Shown here: piece after piece, positions 42,960-51,361 of the stretch
How positions within the stretch are numbered: position 1 is the first letter of the stretch
How the letters are laid out: each line of letters opens with the position of its first letter
Assembly (NCBI RefSeq): GCF_008014675.1
Contig: NZ_VOXD01000030.1
Location: forward strand, 1 to 64,000
DNA length: 64,000 bases
Source: Neolewinella aurantiaca
GTDB lineage: Bacteria > Bacteroidota > Bacteroidia > Chitinophagales > Saprospiraceae
Direction of reading: 5' to 3'
Program-made: the position numbers and the translations under genes
Notes under the pieces: generated by a model
Seen by the model: the letters and a program-made list of their open reading frames with translations, nothing else
Database searches by the model: none
Told to the model about the DNA's origin: nothing

Positions 42960-44507
42960 TTAGAAACTTTTCCGAATCCCTAACTGTAAACCCGCTGACC
43001 AATAGGTTTCCTTCAACGGAGCCTCTTTTGTAGTGTACGAACCGGGGTACGCCTTGAAGAAAGGCTCCACGATCAGAACAAACGGCTGCTTCTTACCAAT
43101 AATGTAATTGGTGGATAGAGAGGTCATAAAGCCAAGTCCTACATTCTTACGGTACTCCCCTTCCGTAGCCAGATCACGTGGCTCTACGGCATCAATGCCA
43201 AGGAAACGTCCCTGGACACTTGTGGTCAGGTTAACCAACGCGCCGGCGTTGAGGGTAACATTGAGCCGGCGACCCGGAATTTGGAAACCAAGCAATACGG
43301 GGACTTCCAGCTGACGGATTTGATTGTTGGAGCGCAGAAGCGTTGGGGTACCGTTTACCAGCCGTTCGTAATCGAACGTGTTCCGGATCTCGGAATACGT
43401 AATACCGCTGCGCAGCACCAGTCTTTCGTTCAGCTTGTATGCTCCCCGCAGCGAGACCTGGTAGCTCAGCCCCGGATTCTCCCGGACTTCGCGGATGTTG
43501 CGCAGCGCGCGTTCATCTTCGGTCTCCGCCGAAAACTGTTGGTTGGCGTAGAATGCACCGAACAGCAGTTCGGCCTGCAGTCGGTGACGGGTAGCTGCCC
43601 GGAAACTATTGGTGGCGGGGGCCTTAGGACGGTAATTTTTCTTAACCTCCAACTCAGCGGTGGGGGCAATCAGCGACGGGATAGCACGGTTTGTTTCAAT
43701 GGCAGGTACGGCCGCCAACACAGGACGTGTGAAGTCGGAAGGCTGAGGGGTGTTCGTTGCCTTGTCAGAACGTTCGTTACCGGCACCAGTCGAGAAAGAG
43801 GCCTCAATGCCTGTCGCAGCAGATTGGCCAGGTACTTTTGTATTATCGTCGGTGGCGGGAGGAACTGTTTCGGCAGAAAACGAGGATTGCTGAGGAGCAA
43901 TCGCTTCGGTGCTCACCGGGGCAGCAGAAGGAGTTTCCGTTAGGCCGGAGCCCGCTGCGGTACCGGAGAAGGCGTTGTCGGGCGTTGCTTCGTCAACCGA
44001 TTTTGCACCTGCTGCCGAGCCCGTATGCTTATCGGCAGACGTTGGTTCAGCGGCAGCAACGATGACCTTTTCGGATTTTGCCGGGGCGAGGCCCGGATCT
44101 CCTGTGTTTCCAGACACGAACCACCAGCCCAGGCTGAGCAATAGTAAAATGGCTGCAACGGCAGTAAAAATGCGGCGGGGCGTGAAGTAAGGAGCCGCGG
44201 TACGGGCTTTCCAGATTCGGTCCCACATTCCGGCAGGCACGTCGGCCGTCCGGTCCTTTAAGCCGTCGGCAAAAACCTGGTCAAGGCTGGCGGCAGCGGG
44301 TACTCCGCTGGCAGCAATCCGGCTCCACATATCGGAGGGTACATCTCCTGCGCGATCTTTCAGTGCGTCGGAAAAATATTGATCGACGCCTTCGCCCTGG
44401 GGCGTGAAGGGGGCTTTGCCCGCGCTTACGCGCGACCACATATCTGCGGGAACTTCCCCTTTACGACCGCCGAGGCCGTCGCGAAACATGTCGTCGATCG
44501 GGTTCAT
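42960..44507 (-). CDS. Anti-sigma-like / outer-membrane beta-barrel fusion with triplicated N-terminal motif
   Basis: A 515-residue protein. The first about 105 residues contain three tandem copies of a motif, roughly FxDgLkdRxgdVPadMWsRI (around residues 8-25, 45-62 and 74-92). One membrane helix follows (FTAVAAILLLLSLGWWFV, about 113-130), then a Ser/Thr/Ala/Pro-rich spacer (130-300). The C-terminal part (about 320-515) is a PorT-like beta-barrel (YQVSLRGAYKLNERLVLRSG, VLLGFQIPGRRLNVTLNAGA, ending in IRKSF). Its start overlaps the end of the ECF sigma gene by 4 bp, so an anti-sigma role for the N-terminal motifs is likely. The triplication is unusual. Confidence 0.8.
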   Translation of the reverse strand: MNPIDDMFRDGLGGRKGEVPADMWSRVSAGKAPFTPQGEGVDQYFSDALKDRAGDVPSDMWSRIAASGVPAAASLDQVFADGLKDRTADVPAGMWDRIWKARTAAPYFTPRRIFTAVAAILLLLSLGWWFVSGNTGDPGLAPAKSEKVIVAAAEPTSADKHTGSAAGAKSVDEATPDNAFSGTAAGSGLTETPSAAPVSTEAIAPQQSSFSAETVPPATDDNTKVPGQSAATGIEASFSTGAGNERSDKATNTPQPSDFTRPVLAAVPAIETNRAIPSLIAPTAELEVKKNYRPKAPATNSFRAATRHRLQAELLFGAFYANQQFSAETEDERALRNIREVRENPGLSYQVSLRGAYKLNERLVLRSGITYSEIRNTFDYERLVNGTPTLLRSNNQIRQLEVPVLLGFQIPGRRLNVTLNAGALVNLTTSVQGRFLGIDAVEPRDLATEGEYRKNVGLGFMTSLSTNYIIGKKQPFVLIVEPFFKAYPGSYTTKEAPLKETYWSAGLQLGIRKSF

Positions 44508-45049
44508 ATTGCGATGCGTTGACGGATTTCAATCTGGCGCTGTAATACTTTGCGCGCCTTGAGTAACTGGGAGCGCGAGCTCGCTTCCTGGATGCCGAGT
44601 TGCTCGGCAATTTCTTTGTGGCTGTACCCCTCGATGGCGTAGAGGTTGAAAACAATGCGGTAGCCATCCGGCAGAGCCTGTACCATTGCCAGCAGTTCTT
44701 TCTCTCCCAACTCGGCGTAGGCAGCAGGTGCCCCACCCTTCTCGGGGATATTTTCGAGCCCGGACTGCTCCAGCTGAAAGCGTTTGCGCTGGTAAGTTTT
44801 CAGCGCAACGTTAACGGTAAGGCGCCTGGCCCAACCGGCAAACGACCCCTGAAAACCATACTTAGGCAGTTTTTCGAACAAGCGTATGAAAGCATCCTGA
44901 AGAGCGTCTTCAGCTTCCGCCTGCGTGCGGCAATAACGCTGACACACGCCCATCAACATGGGAGCATAGCGCTCAAAGAGGGCGCGGCTGGCAGCCTCTT
45001 CACCCCGCAGGGCGCCTTCAATCAGGTCCTTCTCTTTCATGCTTAGCAT
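44504..45049 (-). CDS. ECF-type RNA polymerase sigma factor
   Basis: A 181-residue sigma-70 family factor with regions 2 and 4 only. Region 2 covers about 12-85 (ALFERYAPMLMGVCQRYCRT, AEDALQDAFIRLFEKLPKY, FAGWARRLTVNVALK). Region 4 covers about 120-172 (ALPDGYRIVFNLYAIEGYSHKEIAEQLGI). A second ATG at 45040 (MKEKDLIEG) is equally plausible. It overlaps the next gene by 4 bp (translational coupling). It probably controls its own operon and an envelope regulon in answer to a signal sensed by the barrel fusion. A near -7 box (TATCTTCG on the minus strand) lies around 45115. Confidence 0.95.
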   Translation of the reverse strand: MLSMKEKDLIEGALRGEEAASRALFERYAPMLMGVCQRYCRTQAEAEDALQDAFIRLFEKLPKYGFQGSFAGWARRLTVNVALKTYQRKRFQLEQSGLENIPEKGGAPAAYAELGEKELLAMVQALPDGYRIVFNLYAIEGYSHKEIAEQLGIQEASSRSQLLKARKVLQRQIEIRQRIAI

Positions 45050-45213
45050 CAGGTGGTATTACCGGTTTGTAGAGGGTAGATACCAGTAGTTTGGGATTCG
45101 TTGCCTGCGAAGATACAAATTGCGCAGGTGAGCCGAAATTACCCACGGCCTGCGAACGGAAGCCAACGGATAATATCCGGAGGCCACGCCCTGGCCACAC
45201 CCCTGCCTGCCGG

Positions 45214-46197
45214 TTATGTATGGAAGAGCATCCCCAGTAGCGGAGAGGGCTTTAAGTGGTAGGTAAAGTCGATAGCCGAGAGGGGATTTTGGGCATCGGG
45301 ATAATCGCCGATGATCTGGGGCTGAGTGAGGCCGCTTTCGTAGTGGGTAAGACCGTGCGGGCCGAAAACGTCAATTGTAGTCAGGATGGCGAGGGGGCCA
45401 TAGGCGTCTGTTCCAAGCGCAGGAATCAACTGCCGGAAGGTGGGAAAGTCAAGCGTTCCGGCCTTAGGGGCATATGCTTTCAGGCTTTCCCGGTCGAGGG
45501 TAAATATGCTGCCGAGGCTGCGGTTCACCAACTGGGCCGGATCATCATTCAGGACCCCGAGATGGAGAGTCACCCGCTCCGGAATCATGATGGCGTCTTC
45601 TGGCAGCTGCGCCATCAGGTTCAACACGATGGGCACCTGCATTTCATCGATGAGGCAGTACTGCATCGTTTCAGAAAGCATCACATCGACCGGGAGTTTA
45701 CCTGCAATCACGTGGGTAGCGGCATCCGTTTGAATGTACTCTTCCACGTAGGCCTCCAATCCGAGGTTACGGATGGTTCTTTGCACACCGTTATAGCTTC
45801 TGTCGTTGATCTCGATCAGCGTCAGGCGGAGTTCATCGGGGCTGAAACGACTCGTAAGCGGAAGGGCCAGTGTCGCCCACGGCCCGGTACCGGCGTAAAG
45901 AATATGGACGGGGCCCGCACGACGCTCAGCTTTTGCTCTGACCGCATGAAAAAGCCCGGTCACGAAGCGCTTGGTTCGCAGAAGGTCATCGATGCACAAT
46001 GCCGCCCAGGTAGTACCAATAGCGACGCCGGCTCCGGTGTGTAAACACCCCAACTCCGCTTCTCCGCCCAGGTCGATGCCGGATACGGAGAGCAAAATAT
46101 CCTGATAGAGGTCAAGGGTTTCGGAGAGGAGCTCTTCTTCCGTGCCACCGTCCAGCAGCACGTCAAGGATGTGCGCCAGGTCTTTGGAGTGGGGCAT
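45214..46197 (-). CDS. PRMT-like class I methyltransferase
   Basis: A 327-residue cytoplasmic protein. The ATG at 46197 (MPHSKDLAHILDVLL) is chosen because the upstream extension is low-complexity promoter DNA. The SAM-binding start HILYAGTGPWATLALPL lacks the strict GxGxG but has the acidic strand end LTLIEIND. The region VDVMLSETMQYCLIDEMQ reproduces the double-E hairpin of protein arginine methyltransferases, with two Glu nine residues apart, followed by MIPERVTLHLG. A late THYESGL sits where PRMTs have the THW loop. Arginine as substrate is inference. It is upstream of the ECF sigma gene, with a 164-bp gap. Confidence 0.75.
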   Translation of the reverse strand: MPHSKDLAHILDVLLDGGTEEELLSETLDLYQDILLSVSGIDLGGEAELGCLHTGAGVAIGTTWAALCIDDLLRTKRFVTGLFHAVRAKAERRAGPVHILYAGTGPWATLALPLTSRFSPDELRLTLIEINDRSYNGVQRTIRNLGLEAYVEEYIQTDAATHVIAGKLPVDVMLSETMQYCLIDEMQVPIVLNLMAQLPEDAIMIPERVTLHLGVLNDDPAQLVNRSLGSIFTLDRESLKAYAPKAGTLDFPTFRQLIPALGTDAYGPLAILTTIDVFGPHGLTHYESGLTQPQIIGDYPDAQNPLSAIDFTYHLKPSPLLGMLFHT

Positions 46198-46357
46198 TAA
46201 TTTATTTTCTAAGTGGTAACAATCTACGCGTACATCACAAGGTGCAATCGTGCATATCATAATGCATGAGGGACAACGACAAATTGTGCTGTTTTGGTGA
46301 AGGTAGGTCAGGGAAGAGTGAAGTGGTTAGCTATTTTCACTTCCCACTTCCATTTTT

Positions 46358-46377
46358 TGCGGGGCCGCCGGTGCAGG
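46358..46377 (-). repeat. Dispersed bipartite motif, degenerate copy
   Basis: TGCGG-GGC-CGCCGGTGCAGG: several changes from the consensus, but the GGC-CGC-GGTGCA order is kept. Confidence 0.5.
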
Positions 46378-46459
46378 GTCTGTTTTTTGGGGAGCAGCCC
46401 CGCTGCTGAGCGTTACGGACCGAACGATTAATTTTTCCGGCAAATCAATCCGTCCGGCG

Positions 46460-46490
46460 TTGTTTCTGAAGCGAGGAAGCCCTATCTTTG
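46460..46490 (+). promoter_or_regulatory. Promoter of hpd
   Basis: TTG at 46460-46462, 20 nt, then TATCTTTG at 46483-46490, a good Bacteroidota -33/-7 pair. It gives a leader of roughly 30 nt before the ATG at 46529. Confidence 0.75.
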
Positions 46491-46528
46491 CATCTGCAAT
46501 CATTGCATTGACAACTAAATTTAGAACA

Positions 46529-47656
46529 ATGACTTCCGCCGCCCCGGCCAGTGCGCCATTTACCACTACAGATTCCTTCCCGCTTCTTGGCACCGACTAC
46601 GTAGAGCTCTACGTGGGCAACTCCCGTCAGGCAGCTCACTTCTACCAGTCTTGCATGGGCTTTCAGCCGTTGGCTTACGCCGGTCTGAGTACCGGCCTCA
46701 AAGACCGTGAGAGCTACGTTGTGGTTCAGGATAAAATCCGCCTGGTACTCACCAGCCCACTGACCAACGGCACTGAGATTGGCCGTTTGCACGATCTGCA
46801 CGGCGACACCGTCCGCTGCGTTGCCCTTTGGGTAGAAGATGCTGCGGTTGCCTACGAGACGGCCCTTAGCCGGGGAGCCGAGAGTGTCTCTCCTCCCACT
46901 GTTTCTGAAGACGAGCACGGCACCTGCATTCGTGCCCAAATCCAAACCTTCGGTAATACCATTCACGAATTCGTGGAGCGCAAAAACTACAACGGAGCCT
47001 TCCTGCCCGGTTTCGAGGCATGGAACCCCGAATACCGCCCCGAGGAAATCGGGCTGAAGTTCATCGACCACATGGTAAGTAACGTTGCCCTGGGTGAAAT
47101 GAACAAGTGGGTAAACTGGTACGCCGATGTGATGGACTTCAAGCAGCTCATCAGTTTCGACGACAAAGACATCTCTACCAAGTACACCGCTCTGATGAGT
47201 AAGGTGATGAGCAACGGCAACGGCCGCGTCAAATTCCCCATCAACGAGCCTGCTCCCGGCCTGAAGAAAAGCCAGATCGAGGAATACCTCGACTTCCACA
47301 AAGGCCCCGGCATTCAGCACATCGCCGTTGCTACCGACGATGTGATCGGCACCGTCCGCGCGCTGCGCGCCCGCGGCATGGAGTTCCTCCGCGTTCCGGA
47401 CAGCTACTACGACACCCTGCTCGAACGTGTAGGCGACATCGACGAAGACATCAGCCCGCTGCGCGAGCTCGGAATTCTCGTTGACCGTGACGATGAGGGA
47501 TATCTTCTCCAGATTTTCACCAAGCCCGTTCAGCCCCGTCCGACTGTTTTCTTCGAAATCATTCAGCGCAAAGGAGCTACCAGTTTCGGCAAGGGTAACT
47601 TCAAAGCACTCTTCGAAGCCATCGAGCGGGAACAGGAACTCCGTGGAACGCTGTAG
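46529..47656 (+). CDS. hpd: 4-Hydroxyphenylpyruvate dioxygenase
   Basis: An Fe(II) enzyme of tyrosine catabolism that converts 4-hydroxyphenylpyruvate to homogentisate. 375 residues. The start at 46529 follows a good promoter. It has two vicinal-oxygen-chelate domains: the N-terminal from DYVELYVGNSRQAAHFY, the C-terminal from GLKFIDHMVSNVALGEM. The three iron ligands are His in FIDHMV (near 182), His in GIQHIAVAT (near 264) and Glu in FFEIIQRKG (near 344). The C-terminal gate helix FGKGNFKALFEAIEREQ is complete. No homogentisate dioxygenase is adjacent. A strong terminator follows. Confidence 0.97.
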   Translation: MTSAAPASAPFTTTDSFPLLGTDYVELYVGNSRQAAHFYQSCMGFQPLAYAGLSTGLKDRESYVVVQDKIRLVLTSPLTNGTEIGRLHDLHGDTVRCVALWVEDAAVAYETALSRGAESVSPPTVSEDEHGTCIRAQIQTFGNTIHEFVERKNYNGAFLPGFEAWNPEYRPEEIGLKFIDHMVSNVALGEMNKWVNWYADVMDFKQLISFDDKDISTKYTALMSKVMSNGNGRVKFPINEPAPGLKKSQIEEYLDFHKGPGIQHIAVATDDVIGTVRALRARGMEFLRVPDSYYDTLLERVGDIDEDISPLRELGILVDRDDEGYLLQIFTKPVQPRPTVFFEIIQRKGATSFGKGNFKALFEAIEREQELRGTL

Positions 47657-48167
47657 GTCTTCTTGCGTCTGATCTTTTAAATTCAACCTATCGGGTTGAT
47701 CTGCCGCCCGCCAGAGCACTTGCTCTGGCGGGCGTTTTTTTGTGGAGAGACAACAACGAACGCCCGGTTAATTCAGCCCCTTAAATTTTAATTCAATCCA
47801 CCACAAAATACACAACTTACCTTTTGCACCAAGGCGCACCCTCAAGCGAAAATTCGCACAAACAGGCACGCACACAAACAAAAAAATATATAAAATTTGA
47901 TATATTGAGTAACAGTAAGGTATCTTTCGGGTAACAAGCCACAATCGGAGTCGAGTTTCACATCCGGATTTCCGTCCAATTATAAACTTTTCCTGTTACA
48001 AGTATCAAAAGCAACGGAGGCCCCTTCCTTCTCTGATTTTTCTGAATAAGATTTAAATACCATTTCTTCCCGGAAGTCATGGCAGCTGTCTGGAGTTCTC
48101 TCCACGAACAGTCATAAGTTCTATTGTCTTCGCTGATCCGGGCAGCAGTAATCAACTAACTTAGTAT
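47657..48167. other. Intergenic region hpd / TonB receptor
   Basis: Contains the hpd terminator, then an AT-rich patch (around 47878-47910, AAAAATATATAAAATTTGATATATTG) that probably holds the promoter of the TonB receptor. A truncated motif-like string lies at 47822-47840. No gene is seen. Confidence 0.5.
47706..47741 (+). terminator. Terminator of hpd
   Basis: Perfect 13-bp stem GCCCGCCAGAGCA/TGCTCTGGCGGGC with a tight loop, followed by seven T. Confidence 0.92.
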
Positions 48168-50900
48168 ATGAAATCATTCAATTTTCTATTCTTCTTTTCC
48201 TTATTGGTGCTTCCCGCCTTGCTGGGAGCCCAAACTATTTCGGGGATGGTCACCGACGGCGATGAGCCGGTAATTGGCGCCACGATTTCCGCTGGTTCTA
48301 CGGGAACCGTAACCGATGTCGACGGCAAGTACTCTCTTGCCCTCAAGACGGCAGGTACGTACACCATCACGATCAGCTACATCGGCTACGACTCCGAAAC
48401 CCGTGAAGTCACCCTCGCTGCCGGCGAAAACGCGACCCTGAACGTTAATCTGGAGAGCGGAGCGACCAACCTTGAAGAGCTCGTCATCGTAGGTTCCCGT
48501 ACTGCGCCCCGTTCAAATACGACTTCACCCCTACCCGTCGATGTTTTCCGCGCCAAGGATCTTATTTCAACCGGGCAGGCCACTTTCGATAAGGCTCTGC
48601 AGTACCGTGTACCTTCCTTCAATACGGTACAGACACCGGTAAACGATGCGACCTCGCTCCTCGACCCCTACGAAATCCGGAACATGGGCCCGAGCCGTAC
48701 GCTCGTCCTCATCAATGGTAAACGTAAAAACCTCAGTGCACTGCTCTACACTCAGACTTCTCCCGGGCGGGGTGAAACCGGTGCCGACATATCCGGCATT
48801 CCGGTCGACGCCATCAAGCGCATCGAAATCCTGCGCGACGGAGCATCAGCTCAGTACGGCTCCGACGCCATTGCGGGGGTAATGAACATTATTCTTAAGG
48901 ATGATGACGACGCAGGCTCTTTCACCCTGCGTACCGGTATCACCAGCGAAGGCGACGGAGAGATGTATGGTATTGCCCTCAACAACGGCTCCAGCCTGGG
49001 ACGCGACGGATTCATCAACTACACCCTCGACCTCAGCAAAACGAACCTCGCTAACCGCCCGGGTACCGTAGACGCTGCGGGAGAAGCAGGTGACTTCGGC
49101 GCAGAACTCTCCGACGTGCAGGAATTTCTCTCCGCCTACCCCGACGCCCGGAACATCAACGGTTCGCCAGAAACAACGGCGTCTAAAATTGCGGTCAACT
49201 TCGGCAACAACCTTACCGACAATACCGAAATTTACGGCGACGCTGCTTACATCTACAAGCGGGTCAATTCCTTTGCTAACTACCGTACCCCTTACTGGCG
49301 TACCGAAGAGGACTTTCCTTACCTGGCGGATTTCTTCCCCGACGGACCTAACGGTGAATACATCGGCTATGTTCCTACCTTCGAAGGCCTGCTGAACGAC
49401 TACAACGGTACCCTGGGCTTCAGAACTAAAAAAGACGGCTGGATTGCCGACCTCAGCTTCACCGTTGGAGGCAACCAACAGACCTACAAAGTCAACAACT
49501 CGCATAACCGCAACAATACCCTGAACCCCGACGGAACCTTTAAGTACCGTGAGAACAGCCCGATTACCTTTGATCCCGGTGGCACCCGTTTCACCCATAC
49601 TGTCGGAAACATCGACATTACCCGCCGCCTGTCCGATAAAGTAGGCATTGCGTTTGGTTCCGAGTTCAGAAACGAGAATTTCACCATCATTGAGGGAGAA
49701 CTCGCCAGCTACGAAGACGGCGGAGCCGACTCTTTCGCTGGCAACGACCCCCGCAACTCCGGTAAGTTCAACCGCTACAACTTTGGTGGCTATGCCGATG
49801 CAGCGTTCGACTTTACCGACGACTTTCTCGTAAACGCGACCGTTCGCCTTGAGAACTACTCCGACTTCGGTAATGCTTTTGTGTACAAAGTGAGCTCACG
49901 TTATAAATTCAACGACGATAAGATCACACTCCGCGCCTCCTTTTCTACCGGCTTCAAGGCCCCTACCCTGCACCAGATTTTCACCCAGAAGGCTCAGTAC
50001 AGCTTTGTTCCCGGCCAGGGCATTCAGGTTGGCGGCCTCGTCAACAACGTAAGCCGGGAAGCCCGCCTTCTCGGGCTCCCTTCACTCGACCCCGAGAAAT
50101 CCACCAACTTCACACTGGGGCTGGGCCTGCGGCCATCCGACGACCTCAGCATCACCATCGACTACTACAACATCAAGGTGGAAGACCGGATCATCCTTTC
50201 TACCGAGATTGGAGGTACCGATGGCGGCGGAACGGAACTCGACGGAATCCTGGCCGACAACAACTTGTCTGACCTCAGTTTCTTCGTAAATGGTCTCGAC
50301 ACCCGTACGTCGGGCATCGACTTTGTTGCCAACTACCGTGGCCTGAACATCGGGGAGAATGCACTCAACGTAAACCTCTCCGGCAACTACACGCTCCAGA
50401 ACGAACGTGATGGTGACGTTAAAAACCCCGATATCGTAGCCAGTGCCGGCCAGTCGGTTGCTAACCAGACGCAGGAAGCACTCTTCTTCACGTCCCGCCC
50501 TGAGTTCAAAGTAATCCTTGGCCTCGGAACAGATTTCGGCAAACTCGGAGTTTCATTGAACAACACCGTATTCGGCCCCACTACTTTCTACCAGCAGGGC
50601 CTCGACGCCGGCATTTTCACCGAGTTCAGCACTAAGGTCGTTACCGACCTGGCGCTCAATTATGGCATTTCGGAGAAGACAACTCTCTCCTTTAATATCA
50701 ACAATTTGCTCAACGTACTGCCCGAATGGGAGTTCATGTCTGAAATCGACGGCGACAGCCGCCTCGAAGATAGCGAGTTCCTGATGAATCAGTCTAACCT
50801 CATCACGTTCAACCAGCGTTACTCGCAAATGACTTATGATGGTTATCACTTCAGCCAGCTTGGCACTATGTTCAGCGCAGCGCTGAACGTTCGTTTCTAG
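48168..50900 (+). CDS. TonB-dependent receptor
   Basis: A 910-residue outer-membrane active transporter. Signal peptide MKSFNFLFFFSLLVLPALLGA is followed by a carboxypeptidase-regulatory-like domain (about 22-105: ISGMVTDGDEPVIGATI, GKYSLALK), a TonB-box/plug region (about 110-240, with LEELVIVGSRTAPRSNTTSPLPVDV and IKRIEILRDGASAQYGSDAIAGVMNI), and a 22-strand-type barrel ending in MFSAALNVRF. SusC-only features and a SusD partner are absent. The substrate is unknown; barrels of this kind (with plug ILRDGASAQYGSDAIAG) take up siderophores or small organics. No Fur-like box was noticed. A terminator follows. Confidence 0.94.
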   Translation: MKSFNFLFFFSLLVLPALLGAQTISGMVTDGDEPVIGATISAGSTGTVTDVDGKYSLALKTAGTYTITISYIGYDSETREVTLAAGENATLNVNLESGATNLEELVIVGSRTAPRSNTTSPLPVDVFRAKDLISTGQATFDKALQYRVPSFNTVQTPVNDATSLLDPYEIRNMGPSRTLVLINGKRKNLSALLYTQTSPGRGETGADISGIPVDAIKRIEILRDGASAQYGSDAIAGVMNIILKDDDDAGSFTLRTGITSEGDGEMYGIALNNGSSLGRDGFINYTLDLSKTNLANRPGTVDAAGEAGDFGAELSDVQEFLSAYPDARNINGSPETTASKIAVNFGNNLTDNTEIYGDAAYIYKRVNSFANYRTPYWRTEEDFPYLADFFPDGPNGEYIGYVPTFEGLLNDYNGTLGFRTKKDGWIADLSFTVGGNQQTYKVNNSHNRNNTLNPDGTFKYRENSPITFDPGGTRFTHTVGNIDITRRLSDKVGIAFGSEFRNENFTIIEGELASYEDGGADSFAGNDPRNSGKFNRYNFGGYADAAFDFTDDFLVNATVRLENYSDFGNAFVYKVSSRYKFNDDKITLRASFSTGFKAPTLHQIFTQKAQYSFVPGQGIQVGGLVNNVSREARLLGLPSLDPEKSTNFTLGLGLRPSDDLSITIDYYNIKVEDRIILSTEIGGTDGGGTELDGILADNNLSDLSFFVNGLDTRTSGIDFVANYRGLNIGENALNVNLSGNYTLQNERDGDVKNPDIVASAGQSVANQTQEALFFTSRPEFKVILGLGTDFGKLGVSLNNTVFGPTTFYQQGLDAGIFTEFSTKVVTDLALNYGISEKTTLSFNINNLLNVLPEWEFMSEIDGDSRLEDSEFLMNQSNLITFNQRYSQMTYDGYHFSQLGTMFSAALNVRF

Positions 50901-50928
50901 TACACTTGCTGGCTGGTCCACTAGCATT

Positions 50929-50964
50929 AGCCCCCACCGACAAATTTGTTGGTGGGGGCTTTTT
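50929..50964 (+). terminator. Terminator of the TonB receptor gene
   Basis: AGCCCCCACC/GGTGGGGGCT stem with an AT-rich loop that itself can pair (ACAAATTTGT), followed by TTTT. Confidence 0.88.
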
Positions 50965-50969
50965 CATGA

Positions 50970-50989
50970 GGCGCGGCCGCAGGTGCAGC
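50970..50989 (-). repeat. Dispersed bipartite motif, left arm of pair
   Basis: GGCGC-GGC-CGCAGGTGCAGC: a near-perfect copy. It is paired with the inverted copy at 51241-51260. A partial copy (CGCAGGTGAA) lies between them at 51137. Confidence 0.8.
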
Positions 50990-51240
50990 GCTGGTTCGGT
51001 ACGTCGTCTGCAGCGAATAACCATTGCATACTCTTTCTATTGAATCCGTTCCGGGATGATTTCGAAAACCACCTGAAATGAAGTGGTTTGGAAAAATCAG
51101 CGTGTCGTTGCCATCGGAAATGGCAAGGCAGGAAGACGCAGGTGAAGCCAATATTGCCAAAGCTTATCAATGCTGCTAACGCCGAGAGTAACAAGTGATA
51201 AATACCCGAAACGGTGCGTCGACTTGCACCTACAACTTGC

Positions 51241-51260
51241 CTTGCACCTGCGTGTGCGCC
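51241..51260 (+). repeat. Dispersed bipartite motif, right arm of pair
   Basis: CTTGCACCTGCG-TGT-GCGCC: one mismatch at the first base. A half copy (CTTGCACCT) precedes it at 51223. Confidence 0.85.
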
Positions 51261-51286
51261 CCGAATCCCGGCAAAAGACGAACCAT

Positions 51287-51329
51287 CCAAAGCAATGGGC
51301 CCACCCGAACATTTCGGATGAGCCCATTG
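51287..51329 (-). terminator. Minus-strand terminator of the bamA/uppS operon
   Basis: On the minus strand a 17-bp stem (CAATGGGCTCATCCGAA against TTCGGGTGGGCCCATTG) closes a 3-nt loop and uses two G.U pairs. Those would be C/A mismatches in plus-strand RNA, which fixes the direction. CTTTGG follows. Confidence 0.75.
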
Positions 51330-51361
51330 CCCGATTTTGATCAACCAGTATTGTTGATTAT

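Larger units (their letters stand above)
46198..46528. other. Divergent intergenic region, PRMT-like / hpd
   Basis: Holds the hpd promoter (46460-46490) and a degenerate motif copy at 46358-46377. No ORF with coding character is seen. Confidence 0.5.
50901..51361. other. Intergenic region with terminators and inverted motif pair
   Basis: Holds the TonB receptor terminator, a block bounded by inverted motif copies (50970-51260) and the minus-strand terminator of the bamA operon (51287-51329). No protein gene is seen. Confidence 0.6.

Noticed and set aside
44002-44021. TTTGCACCTGCTGCCGAGCC inside the barrel fusion gene as a motif copy
   Set aside because: Two mismatches at the fixed GCG and GCGCC positions, in a low-complexity spacer; kept out of the count.
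46445-47719. 424-codon minus-strand ORF opposite hpd
   Set aside because: hpd has all three iron ligands, a promoter and a terminator on the plus strand.
47822-47840. TTTGCACCAAGGCGCACCC as a motif copy
   Set aside because: The TGCG half is missing; at best a deletion remnant.
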